Source: Ziziphus jujuba (Eukaryota > Streptophyta > Magnoliopsida > Rosales > Rhamnaceae). From it: a stretch of 64,000 bases of DNA. The stretch covers positions 30,359,501-30,423,500 of the forward strand of contig NC_083383.1 of assembly GCF_031755915.1 (NCBI RefSeq), read 5' to 3'. This document shows positions 49,084-63,194 of the stretch, piece after piece (position 1 is the stretch's first letter; each line of letters opens with the position of its first letter). Under the pieces are notes generated by a model. That model ran no database searches and was not told the origin of the DNA. It worked only from the letters and a program-made list of their open reading frames with translations. The position numbers and the translations under genes are program-made.

Positions 49084-50394
49084 CAACCTTCCACATGATG
49101 CATGGTACCACTGAGGAATCAGAAAAATGGACTAACAGGGCAATACATCATGTCTCAAGCAACTGTCATCCATTCAGTCGCAGAAGCAAATTCATTTCAA
49201 GAAAGCAGGGTCTGGCAATTGCTTTTAACTGGGAATTCTAAATTCTGCATAATCCAGGAAAATTAATAAGATACCTTAGGCCTAGCTCATTTATTTAAGA
49301 GTGATATTACAAAGATCTACCAAGAAAGGCATCTAATTTGTATAGACAAAGAGAAAGAGCTGTGCACAGATATTAATTGGTTTAGAACTTGAGAAAGGGT
49401 TTGAAAAGAATTGTGGGTAGTGAAAAGATTGAGTGTTCTATAAGGCTTTGGATAAACATGTATTATGCACTTTAACTAACAGATCTGAGTTTAGCAATTG
49501 ATTAAAAAATTTAATGTTGATCAGGCTGCTTCTATAATATCTTCCCTTTCTTTCCTTAGTTATTAGTATAATGTAAGTGCTATGAGCATCAATTTACATC
49601 CTTTCAGGACATGAACTATGACACTGTTATCTTTTAAATTTCTTATTTTTCTCAGTATGGTCATATGGTAATATTTTGTTTCATGCTACATTGAGAATAA
49701 TTCAGACCAGTACAGAAATGAATCACATATATGCAGAGCTGTCATTGTACTGTTTGGTTTCATGAAAATTAACGAGGGAAAAAGGTAGAATAAAGGAGTA
49801 CTTCTGAATGCCTCAGGTATATATAACCTGTGAAATTCTTGGAGCTATTTGATGCTCTGACAGCATTGTTTTTAGTATGTTTTATAACCACCATTCATTA
49901 ATGTATCTTTAAATTCTTTGAAGAGTCAAAATAAGGCGTCCATAAGTCCTCTGCTCACCTAGCGTCGCTGCTAAATAATGAATGAAAAGGCTCTGTAATA
50001 GTTAAAAGTACACACAGCGCTAATGGTAGAGACTTGAAGTTTATGTAATCACTTTGAAGGTTATTGTTTATAAGTTGTCATTTTCTGATTCTGATGTGTA
50101 TAAAATTGGTCTGTCTTTATGTAATAATCATGATGAGCATATTTGAATGTGTCACTTGGTATGTTTTTTTACTTTAAGGCTGTTGTTCCGTTCACTTCTG
50201 TGTTACTATTTGTTTGTATAGTGACAATAGAAATATTGTGCATAAATATGTCGATAAAAGTGGGGAGAACATTATAGAAGAATCAGTTACTTGTAACATC
50301 CAAATGTATATTTTTAGATTGTTCATTAAAGATGTGTTTTTCCTCTTCTTGAAATATAGAAGAGAGAATTAGTATAATATAAACTAGGTAGGGA

Positions 50395-50520
50395 AAAATC
50401 ATTTTAGCCAACGTGGGGAAGAGTAGGGAATGCCAATAGCGTGATACTGATGCAAAGATTCTGAGTTTGAATCTCATAGTCCCAACGATGATGATAATGT
50501 TTAAAAAAAATAAATAAATA
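50395..50520 (+). repeat. Possible SINE remnant
   Basis: gagtttgaatctcatagtcc near 50461 resembles the polymerase III box B and following segment common in plant SINEs, and about 50 bases upstream there is a box A-like stretch (tagccaacgtgggg). An A-rich tail (aaaaaaaataaataaataaa) follows at 50503-50522. One base departs from the box B consensus and no target duplication was identified. Confidence 0.3.
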
Positions 50521-50716
50521 AAAGGAAAAGAAAAAAGAAAAAAGAATTGGGTATTTTCTCCAAATTTAAGTTGGAGTGTTTGTTGTGAGAAAATTATGAA
50601 AATCAAAATTAGGCAATTTTAATTTATTTAGGTTCTTTGGCTTATTTAGTTGAAATTTAATTGAGATAAGGCCAAGAAAGTATGAATTGGAGATTACTCA
50701 GCTGACAAACAACTTG

Positions 50717-50720
<4 letters not shown>

Positions 50721-50759
<39 letters not shown>
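50721..50759. repeat. (GA)n microsatellite
   Basis: About 19.5 uninterrupted GA units. Confidence 0.95.
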
Positions 50760-50761
<2 letters not shown>

Positions 50762-53624
50762 GCTTGTTGATGATGATGTGATGCAAATCTAATACTTGCA
50801 TACAATGTTTGAAATTAAGGTTTAATTGCAGACTTTGATATCTTTAACTTTCAAGATTTAAAGTTTAAACCCTCAGCTATCAAAAGAAGAGATTCAGATC
50901 CTTAATTTTTTAATTTGTTGCAAATAGATCCAATTTCCAAATTAATCAAATAAATTGATAACAATTTCATTCACATGGAAACATTCTTCTTCTTCTTCTT
51001 TTTTCCCCCACAAATTCTACTTCTTTCAATTTCATTATAGCAAGTTCTTGTACAAAATAGTTAATAATGTGTTTAACCTAATTGAAGATTGAATTAATCT
51101 AAAACAAATTGAAAAATTGAAAACTTAAACTACTACTTTTATAAATTGAATATCTATACTGTAAAATTCTACAAATTAAAGGTATCAAAATGCACTTATC
51201 TTAAAATTAATCATATTGCAGATTAAGTTATGTAATGAACCAAATTCAACCACGGCATTTGTTTGTGATCATATAATTGGAAAAAAAAAAAAAAAAAAAA
51301 AGGTTCGAATATGTCGCTCTCGTTGATATCAAAGTGCACAGGCAATATATTTATGAATTGCGCAAAAACTTGCAGCTTCCATATTTTTTTCTGACCTTTG
51401 TTCTTTCTTTTCAATGTCACCTCCAATACTATACAAAAATTAAGACCCCCCAAAATTTTGTGACCGCTTAAAAGTATTTGTTTTTCTCTAAGCCATTTTG
51501 GTTGTAGATTCCATGGACACATGCAAGAGAATTTTGCCTACCAACAATAAAACTCATTCATTGTCCCTGTGATATTGGTATTGGAACAGCAAGGCTAAAG
51601 CGTTTTTTCATTTTTCTTTTTCTAGTTTTGGTGCTGGTCGAAGTTGGCAATCTGGTTTCAAGGTTCTTATATATTACTAATTTTCTTTTGTGTGTCTCTC
51701 ATATATACCAGCCATTGAAGTTCAGATTTTCTATGATCTAGAAGTTGATCAAGGAATTTATTCTCTGATTTTTCTTTCTTTTTCCCCTTCTGTTTGATCA
51801 CATTCAAATAACATTTTTGGTGACAGGTAATGTGTATATAATAATTTATATATATACTGTGGACCGACTAAATCTTTACTTTGTAAGGTAACATGTCTTA
51901 ATCATGTTGATGAAAAATATAATCCAAGTGAAAAGAACTTGACCAATACTACAGAGAAATAAAATAGTTTTAGGCATATATTTCTCACTAAGTTTGGATT
52001 AAATTGTAATAATCAAGTTACACATGCATGCAATAATAAGTTTCTCGAAATTTCTGCGACATGAATTTTTTTAAAAAAAAATCAAAAGTATTTGTCATCA
52101 ATAGCGGTCGTTGTATATTTTAAAAGATAAACCATGGTTAACTGAGTGTGACATAGGATGACCATATCCACTCAAAAGTAAAGCATGACAATCCTAGCGT
52201 GATATGGTGTGGCCCACAATGGTATATCATATTGGATTTAAATCAAAGTCCTAACGGCGCCCATATTGTCCCCCACCCAAAAAAAAAAAAAAAAAAACTA
52301 ATCGGCCATTATATTATTGATTTTTTAAATTGCTTGTTGTATAAAAATAAATAAATACTGAGGGTTAGTTTTAAAAACATATATACACTAATGTCAAATC
52401 AAAATTATTTGACTACAATTCAACTCTTAATTTCGGCATAATAAAACAAAATTAATCGTCTAGTAGATTTTAATTTTTTCCCTCTTTTTTTTACAGAAAG
52501 CAGTTATTTTTCTCCAGTAAAAATCAAGAATTTGAATTCTTCCATTCCAAATTACCCAATACAAGAAAACAAAAACCAAATCGAAAAGCTATGACACATG
52601 AAAGTACATATATATATATATATATATTATATTCCCCGTCTCATGGATGACCTTTTTGCTTTTTCAACATACTCATAAATTCATGAAATAAAATCATTAA
52701 AGGAAGAGAGGAAGTGGTAGGAAATGCATGGTTAAAGGTCGCCATACCTTCTCTTCCAGGTTGCTTTAATAACATGTGGTACCTCCAATTAAATAATGTT
52801 TTAACAAAAGACATAATTAATCTCATTGAGGATCTAGAAAATGTTTAGCATATCATCCTAGATAATCTATGTTACAGGATATATACATATATATATATAT
52901 ATATGATAAATTCCGTTCTATATTATAAATTCAGTGGGTGTCCAAAAATGTACCTTTCCTTCTTTTTCTTCTTTTATTATTTTTCATTTTTATTTTTTAT
53001 TTTTTATTTCTTATTTTTTGAGCATATAATGCTGCATTTCTTGATGGTATAGAAAAAGAAATTAATAAACTGAATTATTCAAAAATACAAATTTTCCATC
53101 AATAAGCAATTAGAAATATGAGAAGTATTCTTCAAATTACTATTCTTTTTACCATATATTAAAGATGGAATGATTCAATTTAAATTCTATTTAAAAGTAT
53201 ATAAACATATACACAAAATATTCCCTTGGATTATACCACAACTGAACGGCAGGCAAAGGAGGTATATATTCTCATTAACTCCTGAATTTTTACGAAAAAT
53301 AGAGGCAAGGGAAGAAGAAGAAGAAAATACTCATAGTTAGCAAGGAAATGCATAAAAAACACAAATATGCAGTTAAAACTTGAGAAGAAAGTAATGCGAA
53401 AAAGGGAGGATGTCATAGAAAGAAGAACTAATATACACATGAATATAATGCTACAAATTAGTCATCGCATGATGCATTTCTACTTTGCCTGGCTTTATTT
53501 TTGAATAAAAAAGCAAAATTGACAACTACAACATTCCTTTATGTTGCAACTCTCTCTACTACCATTCTGTCTATTTTCTACAATTAATCAATATTTATCC
53601 CAACTAACTAGAAAAACCAAAAAC

Positions 53625-53657
<33 letters not shown>

Positions 53658-56327
53658 TAATACATTTGACATTCATATACCTATAATAAATACAAATTTA
53701 ACTTATCAGACAGTTCAAAGGACAATAAAATTTTATTTCATATTTTAATTTCAAAGTGATTACAAATATATAATAAAAAAAAATTAACCTAGCACATACG
53801 ACATATAGAAGAAAATTTAATTAAAATCTCATAACAAATATTAATAGGTGCATGAAGGTTGCGTCCAGAAGTTAGATTCCAGGAAGATGAAAACAGGAGT
53901 AGGAGGTTGGGCATTGAACTTGGTCCTTATCTGAATTAGGAATTGTGGGTGTTTGAGATTTCTATATGTGGCCAAACCTTGGCTAATTAAAGATACCTGC
54001 AACACATTCTGGTACATGCACTCTCAACCAGGTAAACGTTTTCACCAAAATTAAATTAAAAGAGTCCTCCTCCTTCAGGGCAATGTAGCCTTCAACACCT
54101 TCAATACCCTCAATTATACTATCATCTTGGTTGGTCCCTTGTCTTCTAGCTGCCCTCTTGATTTTCTAATTATAATGGTCCCCTTCAAACTATATAATAA
54201 AAAAACATATTGGGATTTCTTTCTTTTTCTTAGTGTGTACATATATATATATATATATATATTGATTTTGCATTGGTACCAAAAAAAATTGTAAGTATAT
54301 AATGTTATTCTGATTATAATAACAAATTTGAAATAATTCTACCAGTACAGTTGATATATTTGTCAAATTCTTCTGGCAATCTTTACCCAAAAAAATAATA
54401 ATTAATTCTTCTTTTGCAATCAAATCTTTATGCTAAATTAAGTACTCAGAGAGTTGGGAATCTTACCCGATTCTTTCATTAATTGACATACATATATAAT
54501 CAGGATGCTTGTATGATTGCCAGCTGATGTACCAAAAAAAAAAATCTGAAAAAGATCAGGTCCCTCCCTCCCAAGAAGGTAAACAGTTTTTTTCTCCATT
54601 TAACCCCACTTTTTTTTTTTTCTTTTTTTCCTGAGAATCCAAGCAGAAACCAACAGCTTGCAGCTGGTTTTGTGCTATTTATATGCCAAAATCTGCATCA
54701 TATCCAATGTAATTTTAGACAAAATTGATGAGGAAGTGAAGGTTTTTAATAGCTGAGTGGACTATAAACACAAGGTTGGTAGTAATTGAAATGTGTCACC
54801 ATCATCAGAATACTTCTGATCAATTGCACATGTATGCTTGGGTTGGCATTACTTCTTTCTGCTTGCTTCCAACCTTCCATTGTTACTGGCTCCAGTCATT
54901 GCCTAAGTCATATAATATATATAATGTATATATATAGTTAAGAAATTATTGCTAGTATTAAATCTTAAGTGCTTGGAAGCAAAAAACACACACAAAAAAA
55001 AAAAAAAAAAAAAAAAGAAGGTCGAGGATAGAGAATATTAATTATGTAAATCTACACAGCAACGACATTATAACTTTATAATCATTTTACAATGAAATCA
55101 CACGGGATTATTTATACTCTTTGGTATTCAATAATATGAATTAATTAAAAGTTTTTAAAGAATTTCTGAAGTGTCAGACAATATTTTGCATATTAAAAAA
55201 AGTAAAATATATATGCTACTTATCAGACTCTGCAACAAAATAAAAGGATAGAAATGGTCAACTTTGAAAATGAAAAGGTCAAATAAACAATGATGAAAGT
55301 GAAATTGCATTATATACAAGTGAATGCTTTCATGACTCAAGGGATTTGATGGCAGCCAACATTCACAAGTTCTTGCTTTGCATGCAGAAAATTGAATGAT
55401 GATTTGCTTTATTTCTATGACTTTGTTTCTTTATAAAGAAATTATCCTTCAAATCTCACTAGAATAATCTTTTTGAATTGGCTTTTTTCTTGTAAGAATG
55501 TGATACGACCCACAGGTTCCGTATTTGAAATTGATTTAGATCCGTTTAAGATAGTTGATAAAAATAAAATTTTAATTTATAAAATTTTGTATAATAAATT
55601 TTTTAAAAAAAATTATTAAAAAATTAATAAATATTTAGTTGTAAATAAAAAAAACTATATTAAATACTTATTAATAAATTTGTTGAAAATATATAGGAAG
55701 AAAACAAATGAAAGAAAATGATAGAACAAGAAAGTTGCAAAAAAATAAACTTGTTGTCTGTTAACAGTAGTGGATTCAATTTGCAAGCTGTTTTTCTTAT
55801 ACTTTTTTTTTTTTTTCCTGAAAAAATATTTTTATTTGGTTAAATAATTAGAATCCGATTTATGATAGATATATTCATTCACACGTTTATAACGCGCACC
55901 AGACCTACTGTCTTAAAGGTAAAATTAACGTATATGTAGTCAAAAAGTGAATCCAACTAAAAGAAGATATATGTAGTTCTCGTGTTCAATTTGAGTTCTT
56001 GTTAGAAACTGATAAAACCATTAATCTCCCCTTTTCTCTTTTTCATCGCATGCATATATGTTGGCAAAAGTATATGACAGTTTCCGTTTGGGATTTGTAC
56101 CTTTTTACTTTTTACTAATAATGGTTATTTATTTCTCTTCTATGAAGAAACCTTCTAATTACAGAAGCGGTTCATTATATTGGCTTTGACTAAAAGCTAG
56201 CCCTTGTATGTAAAAGTCTTAAACTTCATAAACATTCACTGAAAAAAAAAAAAAAAAAAGCCACTATATGAATTATTGTGGAATAATTAATTTCCATTAC
56301 AAAAGATATTGTAGCTAAAAGTTCCTT

Positions 56328-56407
56328 TAATCACAACACACCCTGGTTAAAACTTTTAACCACGCTCCATTGGCTACAAGATGGTAAAAAAAAATTTGTT
56401 GTGACTA
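56328..56407. repeat. Possible very short MITE / foldback
   Basis: The ends taatcacaac (56328-56337) and gttgtgacta (56398-56407) are inverted repeats with one mismatch, enclosing 60 bases. Inside, ggttaaaacttttaacc (56345-56361) is a perfect hairpin with an 8-base stem. No clear target duplication beside it. Confidence 0.3.
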
Positions 56408-56676
56408 ATATGTTGCTTCTTTCTGGAACTTTTCAAAACACTCTCATGTTTAAAGTTCCACTGGACAATCCAATAGCAAAGTTTAGAAATCATTTAAGTT
56501 TCAATTTTTGTTTTTTTTTTTTTGGGGGGGGGGGGATGGGATGGAGGGGGGGGAATAAATTATTTTTCTATCCTATATAAGAACAAAAATAAAAGTGTAA
56601 ACTCTTAGAAGTTGTTTTTAAAAATATAATAAAATATGTTTTTTTATATTAAACCAAAAACGAATTATATATGAAT

Positions 56677-56709
<33 letters not shown>

Positions 56710-58624
56710 AAAAAGACTGATTGATTCCAAACAGAAAGAAGGTTTTTTTATTTTTCTTTTTTTTATTTTTTTATTTTTTAAGTCCCAGACAGAATGAAGA
56801 TTTAGAGCAATAATGACCCATTAGCCTGTGAGATGGAAATATATATCCTCTCAATTAATCTTTTTTTTTATTATATATATATTTTTTAGGGGGGAACAGG
56901 GGTTTAGAATTACATCCTATTTCGTGAAAGGGAAAATATTGAAAGAAACTAATAAAATTAGTTTTCTGAAATTTAATTTTTTAGGAATGAGATTTTTAGA
57001 ATTTTTTTATAATGTTTGGTTAATAATAAAATAATATAGATCGTACAAGTAATTAAATAAGTTTGTGCATTATAATTAAATGGTAAAATTGTATTTTAGC
57101 AAAAAAGTAAAACTAATTTTCCAAAAACATTTCAAAATGACACCTATTAAGAGAACCAATTTTCTTCTACCTTATGAGATTTATTTTCTGCTAAGTCCCA
57201 TAAATTTTTCTTTTTAAAAATCATCCAAACAAAATAAGATTTTATTTTTCTAGAAAATTTCAAAGTCCTACTAACTTTGTCTTTCTCCAAATACTTTGTT
57301 AATCCAATGGCTTTGCTGACTGATACAAGCTTTATATATATGTATGTATATTGATGAAAATGGCTTTGCTATATATAAATGAATTACAAAATATGTGTCT
57401 TTAAAGCAGAGATATAAATTTTATCAACAAAAAAAAAAATAAAGAAAAAAAAAAACAGACATAAATGGGTAATATATCAAGACTGAAGGGAGAATGTGAT
57501 ATATTAATTTGTTCGAAGGCTTATATATTTATAGGAAATTAATTTCGCTTTTAATTAGGTCCTTGAAAGGAAGGCCAATCCAATTAATCCATATGCACCA
57601 CAAACTCTGATACAACGAGATTCTCAAAAATTCAAGTTGGAATTGGAGTGTACATCACTATTATTATTCTTTTTTTTTTTTCTTTTTTTTTTGGGTAAAA
57701 AGGAGTATACAATAATTTCTGCCATATAAAAGCAACAACATAGAAATGTGTAACTCGATAGTGGGGACAAATTCTTGACGAAATCAAGGTTTGACTTCTT
57801 ATCCTTTGAGAACATGAAAAGGCTGGGATTACACATATAGAAAAGTTCTGGAAATAACAGTGAACTGCAAAATTCTTCAACAACTATTAATCTGTTTTTA
57901 TTCCAACCAAAAAAAAAACGCTATTACTCTCCTTTGTTCTTTTCGCAATATTGATAATTAAACGGATTGATTGTAACTTTTGAAGAGAGTACAAAATATA
58001 TGCATGTGTGTGTGTGTATATATATGTCTATGGATTTAATATATTGAAGGATTTGTGAAAAATAACCTCTAAAAATATGTATTGTATCTCACAATTTCTA
58101 TCTTTTTTCATAAATCTTTAACTATATTAAAACTATATATATGTATATGGATTAGTTTTTTTTATTGGTTTGGGAAATGTAATTTCTGTTTAGAGTGTAC
58201 ACAAACACGTAATAGAATTTATTTATTTATTTATTTATTTTATCATGAAATTAGTCTAGCTTTAAAATATTCTTTTTTATTTTATGTGTTAAATTGATTG
58301 AATTCTAATTATATGTCTCTTATTCGATATTTTGCAAAATTAACCCAAAATTTATGGGATACCTCTCTACGTTAATAGGAGAAAAAAGTATGATCTTAAT
58401 TGCTCTCTCTAATTAACTTATATATATAAACCAACAAAACCCTTGTTTTATTGGAGTTGCTTTTACAATTTTTTTTTTCTTTTTTCTTTTTTTTTTTAAA
58501 AAAATTGATCATGTGAGTAGGTATGACATGTCTAATTCATGCCCTTCAACCATGCGAAGTTCGTGGATACTCCGCTAATTCACATACAACAACCAATATT
58601 TAATGTGTTTTATTTTTTAAGACA

Positions 58625-58735
58625 ATCTAGTCAGAATGGCTAGGTGATTAAATTTTCAGGTGTTTAGAGGTTCTCGTTCGATTAGGTATATGGCTAATTT
58701 TTCTTGTATCTAAACGAAATAGAAAAACAAATTAA
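58625..58735 (+). repeat. Possible SINE remnant
   Basis: tggctaggtgat (about 58638) fits polymerase III box A, and ggttctcgttcgattagg (about 58670) resembles box B at a tRNA-like spacing of some 33 bases. The rest does not fold as a tRNA that I can see. Weak. Confidence 0.3.
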
Positions 58736-59777
58736 TCCAAGTTAACATTTGAACATGAATATATACATATACAAAAATGAATAAATAAAAAAATAAACAA
58801 TAATATATGCTGATCAGTTATATAATGGTTAATTATCATCTATATGCATATTTTACGTGTGTGCAGGTTGTGTGGTCCCTTAAAGCCTAAAATCGTTTAT
58901 CTTTTCATGATTATAAAATTTAGTTAATTATAGTAAGAAAAAGTATTTGTTGGTAATGATTCTAAACATTTTAAGGGAAAAAAATATAATATTAATTTTA
59001 ATATCAAATAAGGTTGGCTTAGTTCATATTCTCCTTAAACCAATACTCATTAAGTGGTGAATTTGAGACACTCCTTTCCATTTAGATTAGAAATTGTTGT
59101 AACTAAAAAAAAAAAAGAAGTTAATTTTAACCCATTAGTTTGCTTTCATTTAATAATGTAATTAATAACATAATTTAATTTCCATCTATAAATTAAATAA
59201 AAAAAAACTTAATTATTTTAGGAGACATAAATATGAAATTTTCTCCATACTTGACCAGAAACTAAATTGAGTAGAAAATTTTAAATATATAATAATTGGA
59301 ATTGGCGATATGTATAAATAGATAGCTTGTAAATTACTTTAGCTTAGTACAGGGTGACGTGTAGTAAAACGTAGGCTGCATACTTTCTGGCTGAAAATTA
59401 GAAACTCATGACTCATGACCATTGATTATAGAATCGCCAGGTTAAACAAAAGGGAATAAGTCCATATCCTTCCTGGAAATTGTTTCGTACTCAAAATCAC
59501 GGACATTAACAAAATTAAGAAGCAGAAAAAACAATTTAATTAAACTCCAAACTTTCTATATATATATATATTTAAAATCTAATACAATATTATTAGCATA
59601 CATTTATGTACTTGCTTAATGAAATACCCTTTATTGTCCAAAAAAACTAAAAGCAGCTAGCAAGCTACAGCTATCTTACCTAGTTAAATTGATAAATATA
59701 TATATATATATATCATCTATTTATATGTATTTCAATTTATATCAAATGAATATTAACCCTCGTGTTTTAAGGCATTA

Positions 59778-59812
<35 letters not shown>

Positions 59813-62800
59813 AAGCAAGAGAAACAATGCATTAATATTCTTCATGGTCTAAAATTACATAATTAATTGAAACAAACAAGTTTGAGCAAAGGAAAATGTA
59901 GAAAGGGTTAAAACAAACAGAACCTCGTCTGTCATGCCTAACAGAAGAATATTGGTTTCTACGACCTTATTATGTCATGGTGATGTAGGTTTTTTGTTTT
60001 TTTTTGTCTTTACATCTCTCTCCCTTTTTTTTTTTTTTTTTATCATATCAGTTTTTCAAGGGAAAAACGCGCACACACACATATCTTACATTTTTCTATT
60101 TATTTTTTATTGTTTTAATTAACAAAGTTATCCTAACGTGTATATATATATATAGTCAATGCAGTGAAATAATTATAACTTGTTTACCTTAATTAATAAT
60201 CCTTTTTACTCCCTACGTAATTTGGTTGTATGATTTTCAAATTACTTTAAGAAGCTTTAATTTACATGAATGAGTGACATATTATTATTTCCATAAACAA
60301 TAGTGCTAAAGAAATTAACCAAATTATTTATCAAATGATATAATGAATATAGTAAATTATGATGTAATGATACGTTAATAGCTTGTATGTAATGGAATTT
60401 ATTTATTCATATTGATGCATAATTTACCATATAATTTGATACATATAACAACATTGGTCCACTAAATCATAAGGTTCAAAGACCCTGATCTTAAAACTTA
60501 CAGCTTATATTGAGTTTATTACAATGTGTTTACAATGCCATTGATTTTCGTATATATTCTGAGTAAGGTCCTCATCAGAGATCGATATTTAATTATATGA
60601 CAACATTTTTATTTTTATTTTGTTTAATATCTTCTAATTATCATATGACAACTTGTTCCTCTCTCTTTGAGTTTTCCAACAGCACACTAGTTGAGACAAT
60701 AAGTCAAGAGTTTTCCTTTCTTTTATTTTCTTTCTTTTTAAAAAAAATCAACTTGGATTATTGGAGGCCAATTATAAGTAAGCTTAGTTAAATAAACTAG
60801 AGCTTTTATAAATTAAGATTTCTAGTTGAAAATTATAATTAACACATAGAAAAGCAGCTCAGCAAAGAGGATAAATTTCTTTGACATACGCCACTTTCTA
60901 ATCAAATTCACGTACTTACAAAATTGTCACTTCTATGAAACGACAAAAGTTCACTGATAGCCGCAAGAATTCAGGCAATATACTTTACTCCCAATTTAGG
61001 AATACAAAAAGTCCATGAGTTGGCACTTTTGCAAATAAATTAATCAAGTTCTTTATTCAAAAAGAAAAATAAAATAAAATTCCAAAGCTTATATTATATA
61101 TATATATATATATTGTATAATATATACAACATTATTATGTATGAATTTATGATGACGTATATGATCTTTCTGGCTGCTGCATTTTATGAAAGTATGCTTA
61201 CCTTTTTGCTAAAACCATACAAGAACAGGTACTGAATTTACCACTATAGGGATCGATATAGCACCAAAAATAGATAATATTAGACATACATTAATACAAG
61301 AATCATCACATAGCTAGGAGAATTCCTTAAATGATGAGTACATTTATGTCATAAGTGCTCAAGATTACCACATTTCATCTATAATTTTAGATTTAAATTC
61401 ATATAACGATTGTTAATGCACCAATGAATATATTTACTAAACATCTCTGACTTAGTTGGATTTAAAATCTTCAATAAAAGACTGAGTTTATATAATATAA
61501 TATAATATATATCCACTAGGGATTATCGATCGATTCATGGACAATTCATTAATTATGAGACTTAAACTCATATTTTGACTATCAAACAATGTTTATCATT
61601 GTTGGAACTCATTCCAGTATGCAATCTCGTTTAAGAGCACTATTATGTAAATATTAACATATGCATCATTATTGATTAATTATTTTATGGTGGAGTTAAC
61701 GTCTAATGACTAAAATAGTTCTAGTAGTCATATTCACACCAATGCTCCCATTAATGTGATTCTTAAGCATGCAATTAAATTAGTTAATTAATTTGTTACC
61801 ATCTTTACATCTTGATTTTGACAATTTTTTAGCTATTTAATTATGTTCTATCAATTCAATATATGTACATCTATCATATATATATATATATATGCTAACA
61901 TTTTTATGAAAAGCTATTCTTTGAAGATAAATACATCAACTAATTTAATTACCTGTTAAGTTCTTTTTAATCTACGTTGTATTAAAATTATATTTTGTGA
62001 ATTTAAGATGAACAAATACCTTAATTTCAACTAAGGAAATACATTTAATGCATATATTACCTTAAATTGTGTTATCTGTATTACTCAAGCCTATCGGTTG
62101 TTGATCCTTCTAGCTTTCATTGCTACATATTTATTCATGCGTATAGGTGCCAGGTTTTCTTTCAAATTAATTAGTTGCGTACAGAAAACAAAAATTAGTT
62201 GGTTAATATTTGTCGGTAATGTGTATAGGATATAGATGCACTTGCATATCAGCATAAATATACATTTACATTATTGGAAAAAACAGTGGTTTTTATTGTT
62301 GGATTACCCCCATTGGAATCTTATTTGTATATAATTGAACAAGTTTTCAAATACTTGGTATATAAAGTTAGTCAAATACTTGAAATTTCACATGATAATT
62401 ATTATTTAGATTACTTTGTGTGTAATTTAATTTAAACTTTAGCACAAAAATGACTAGCTTATGCACATTTATTAATCATAGCAACAAACAGTGTACGTAC
62501 GGTCTAAATCCTAAAGTTATTTTTTAACAGAAAGGTTATTAAATGTTCAATTCCTCTATAGGCCGGTCAAATTTTCGAACCAACAAGAATATAACCGCAA
62601 GACAACAAAACAAACAATAATAATGGTAATAAAGTGAACTTTCGAAAGCTTTAAGTGTGAAAAATATATTATTTGTTTATTATTATAAAGAATATCAAAT
62701 TTTGAATTTTTATTTTATATATATATTTTTAACCATCCATGGCCCACCAGGACGTGTATCAAATCAAGTTGGTCAGGAGCTCAGAGAGAGAGAGAGAGAG

Positions 62801-62965
62801 AGTATATGAAGCGGACAGTTTATCATTACCGAAGCAAAACACAGAAACGATAAGAACAACTTCAGTATTTTTACTGCCGGAAAAAAAAAAAAGCACAGCT
62901 AGTTTAATACCCTTCAAGTGATTTTAATTTAAAATTTTTATTATTATTATTTATTATTTTTCCTC

Positions 62966-62974
62966 CTATATAAA
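62966..62974 (+). promoter_or_regulatory. TATA box of the SWEET gene
   Basis: ctatataaa followed by cccctcgac, 220 bases upstream of the SWEET start codon. It is the best TATA match in the region and is followed by pyrimidine-rich leader sequence. Confidence 0.6.
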
Positions 62975-63194
62975 CCCCTCGACATGGTTTTTGTTTCTTA
63001 TCAAAGCCCCATTTGCGAAGAAGGAGCAAATTATCTCTTTTGGCACAAATTTTCCTTCTTTTCTTGTTTCTTTGACCAATTTCTTTTTTATTCGTTCTGT
63101 TGTGGATTTTCTTCATCTGGGTTTCTCTTCCTTCTTCTTCTCACTAGTCTTTCTCTTTAACACTGTTTTGAATAGAAATATCATCAACTACACA

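Larger units (their letters stand above)
49084..62960. other. Long gene-poor AT-rich spacer (13.9 kb)
   Basis: The PPR 3' flank occupies the first part. No open frame matches a protein I recognise. Contents I can support: (GA)n at 50721-50759; many (AT)n tracts (for example 53641-53658, 56682-56702, 61100-61112); G-rich runs at 56524-56550; (TAA)n at about 59786-59812; weak SINE-like and MITE-like candidates listed separately; and less AT-rich unannotated patches at about 53840-54180 and 54640-54910. The right end contains the SWEET upstream region. Confidence 0.6.

Noticed and set aside
54740..54910. Possible microRNA precursor
   Set aside because: No match to a conserved plant microRNA and no long foldback found by eye.
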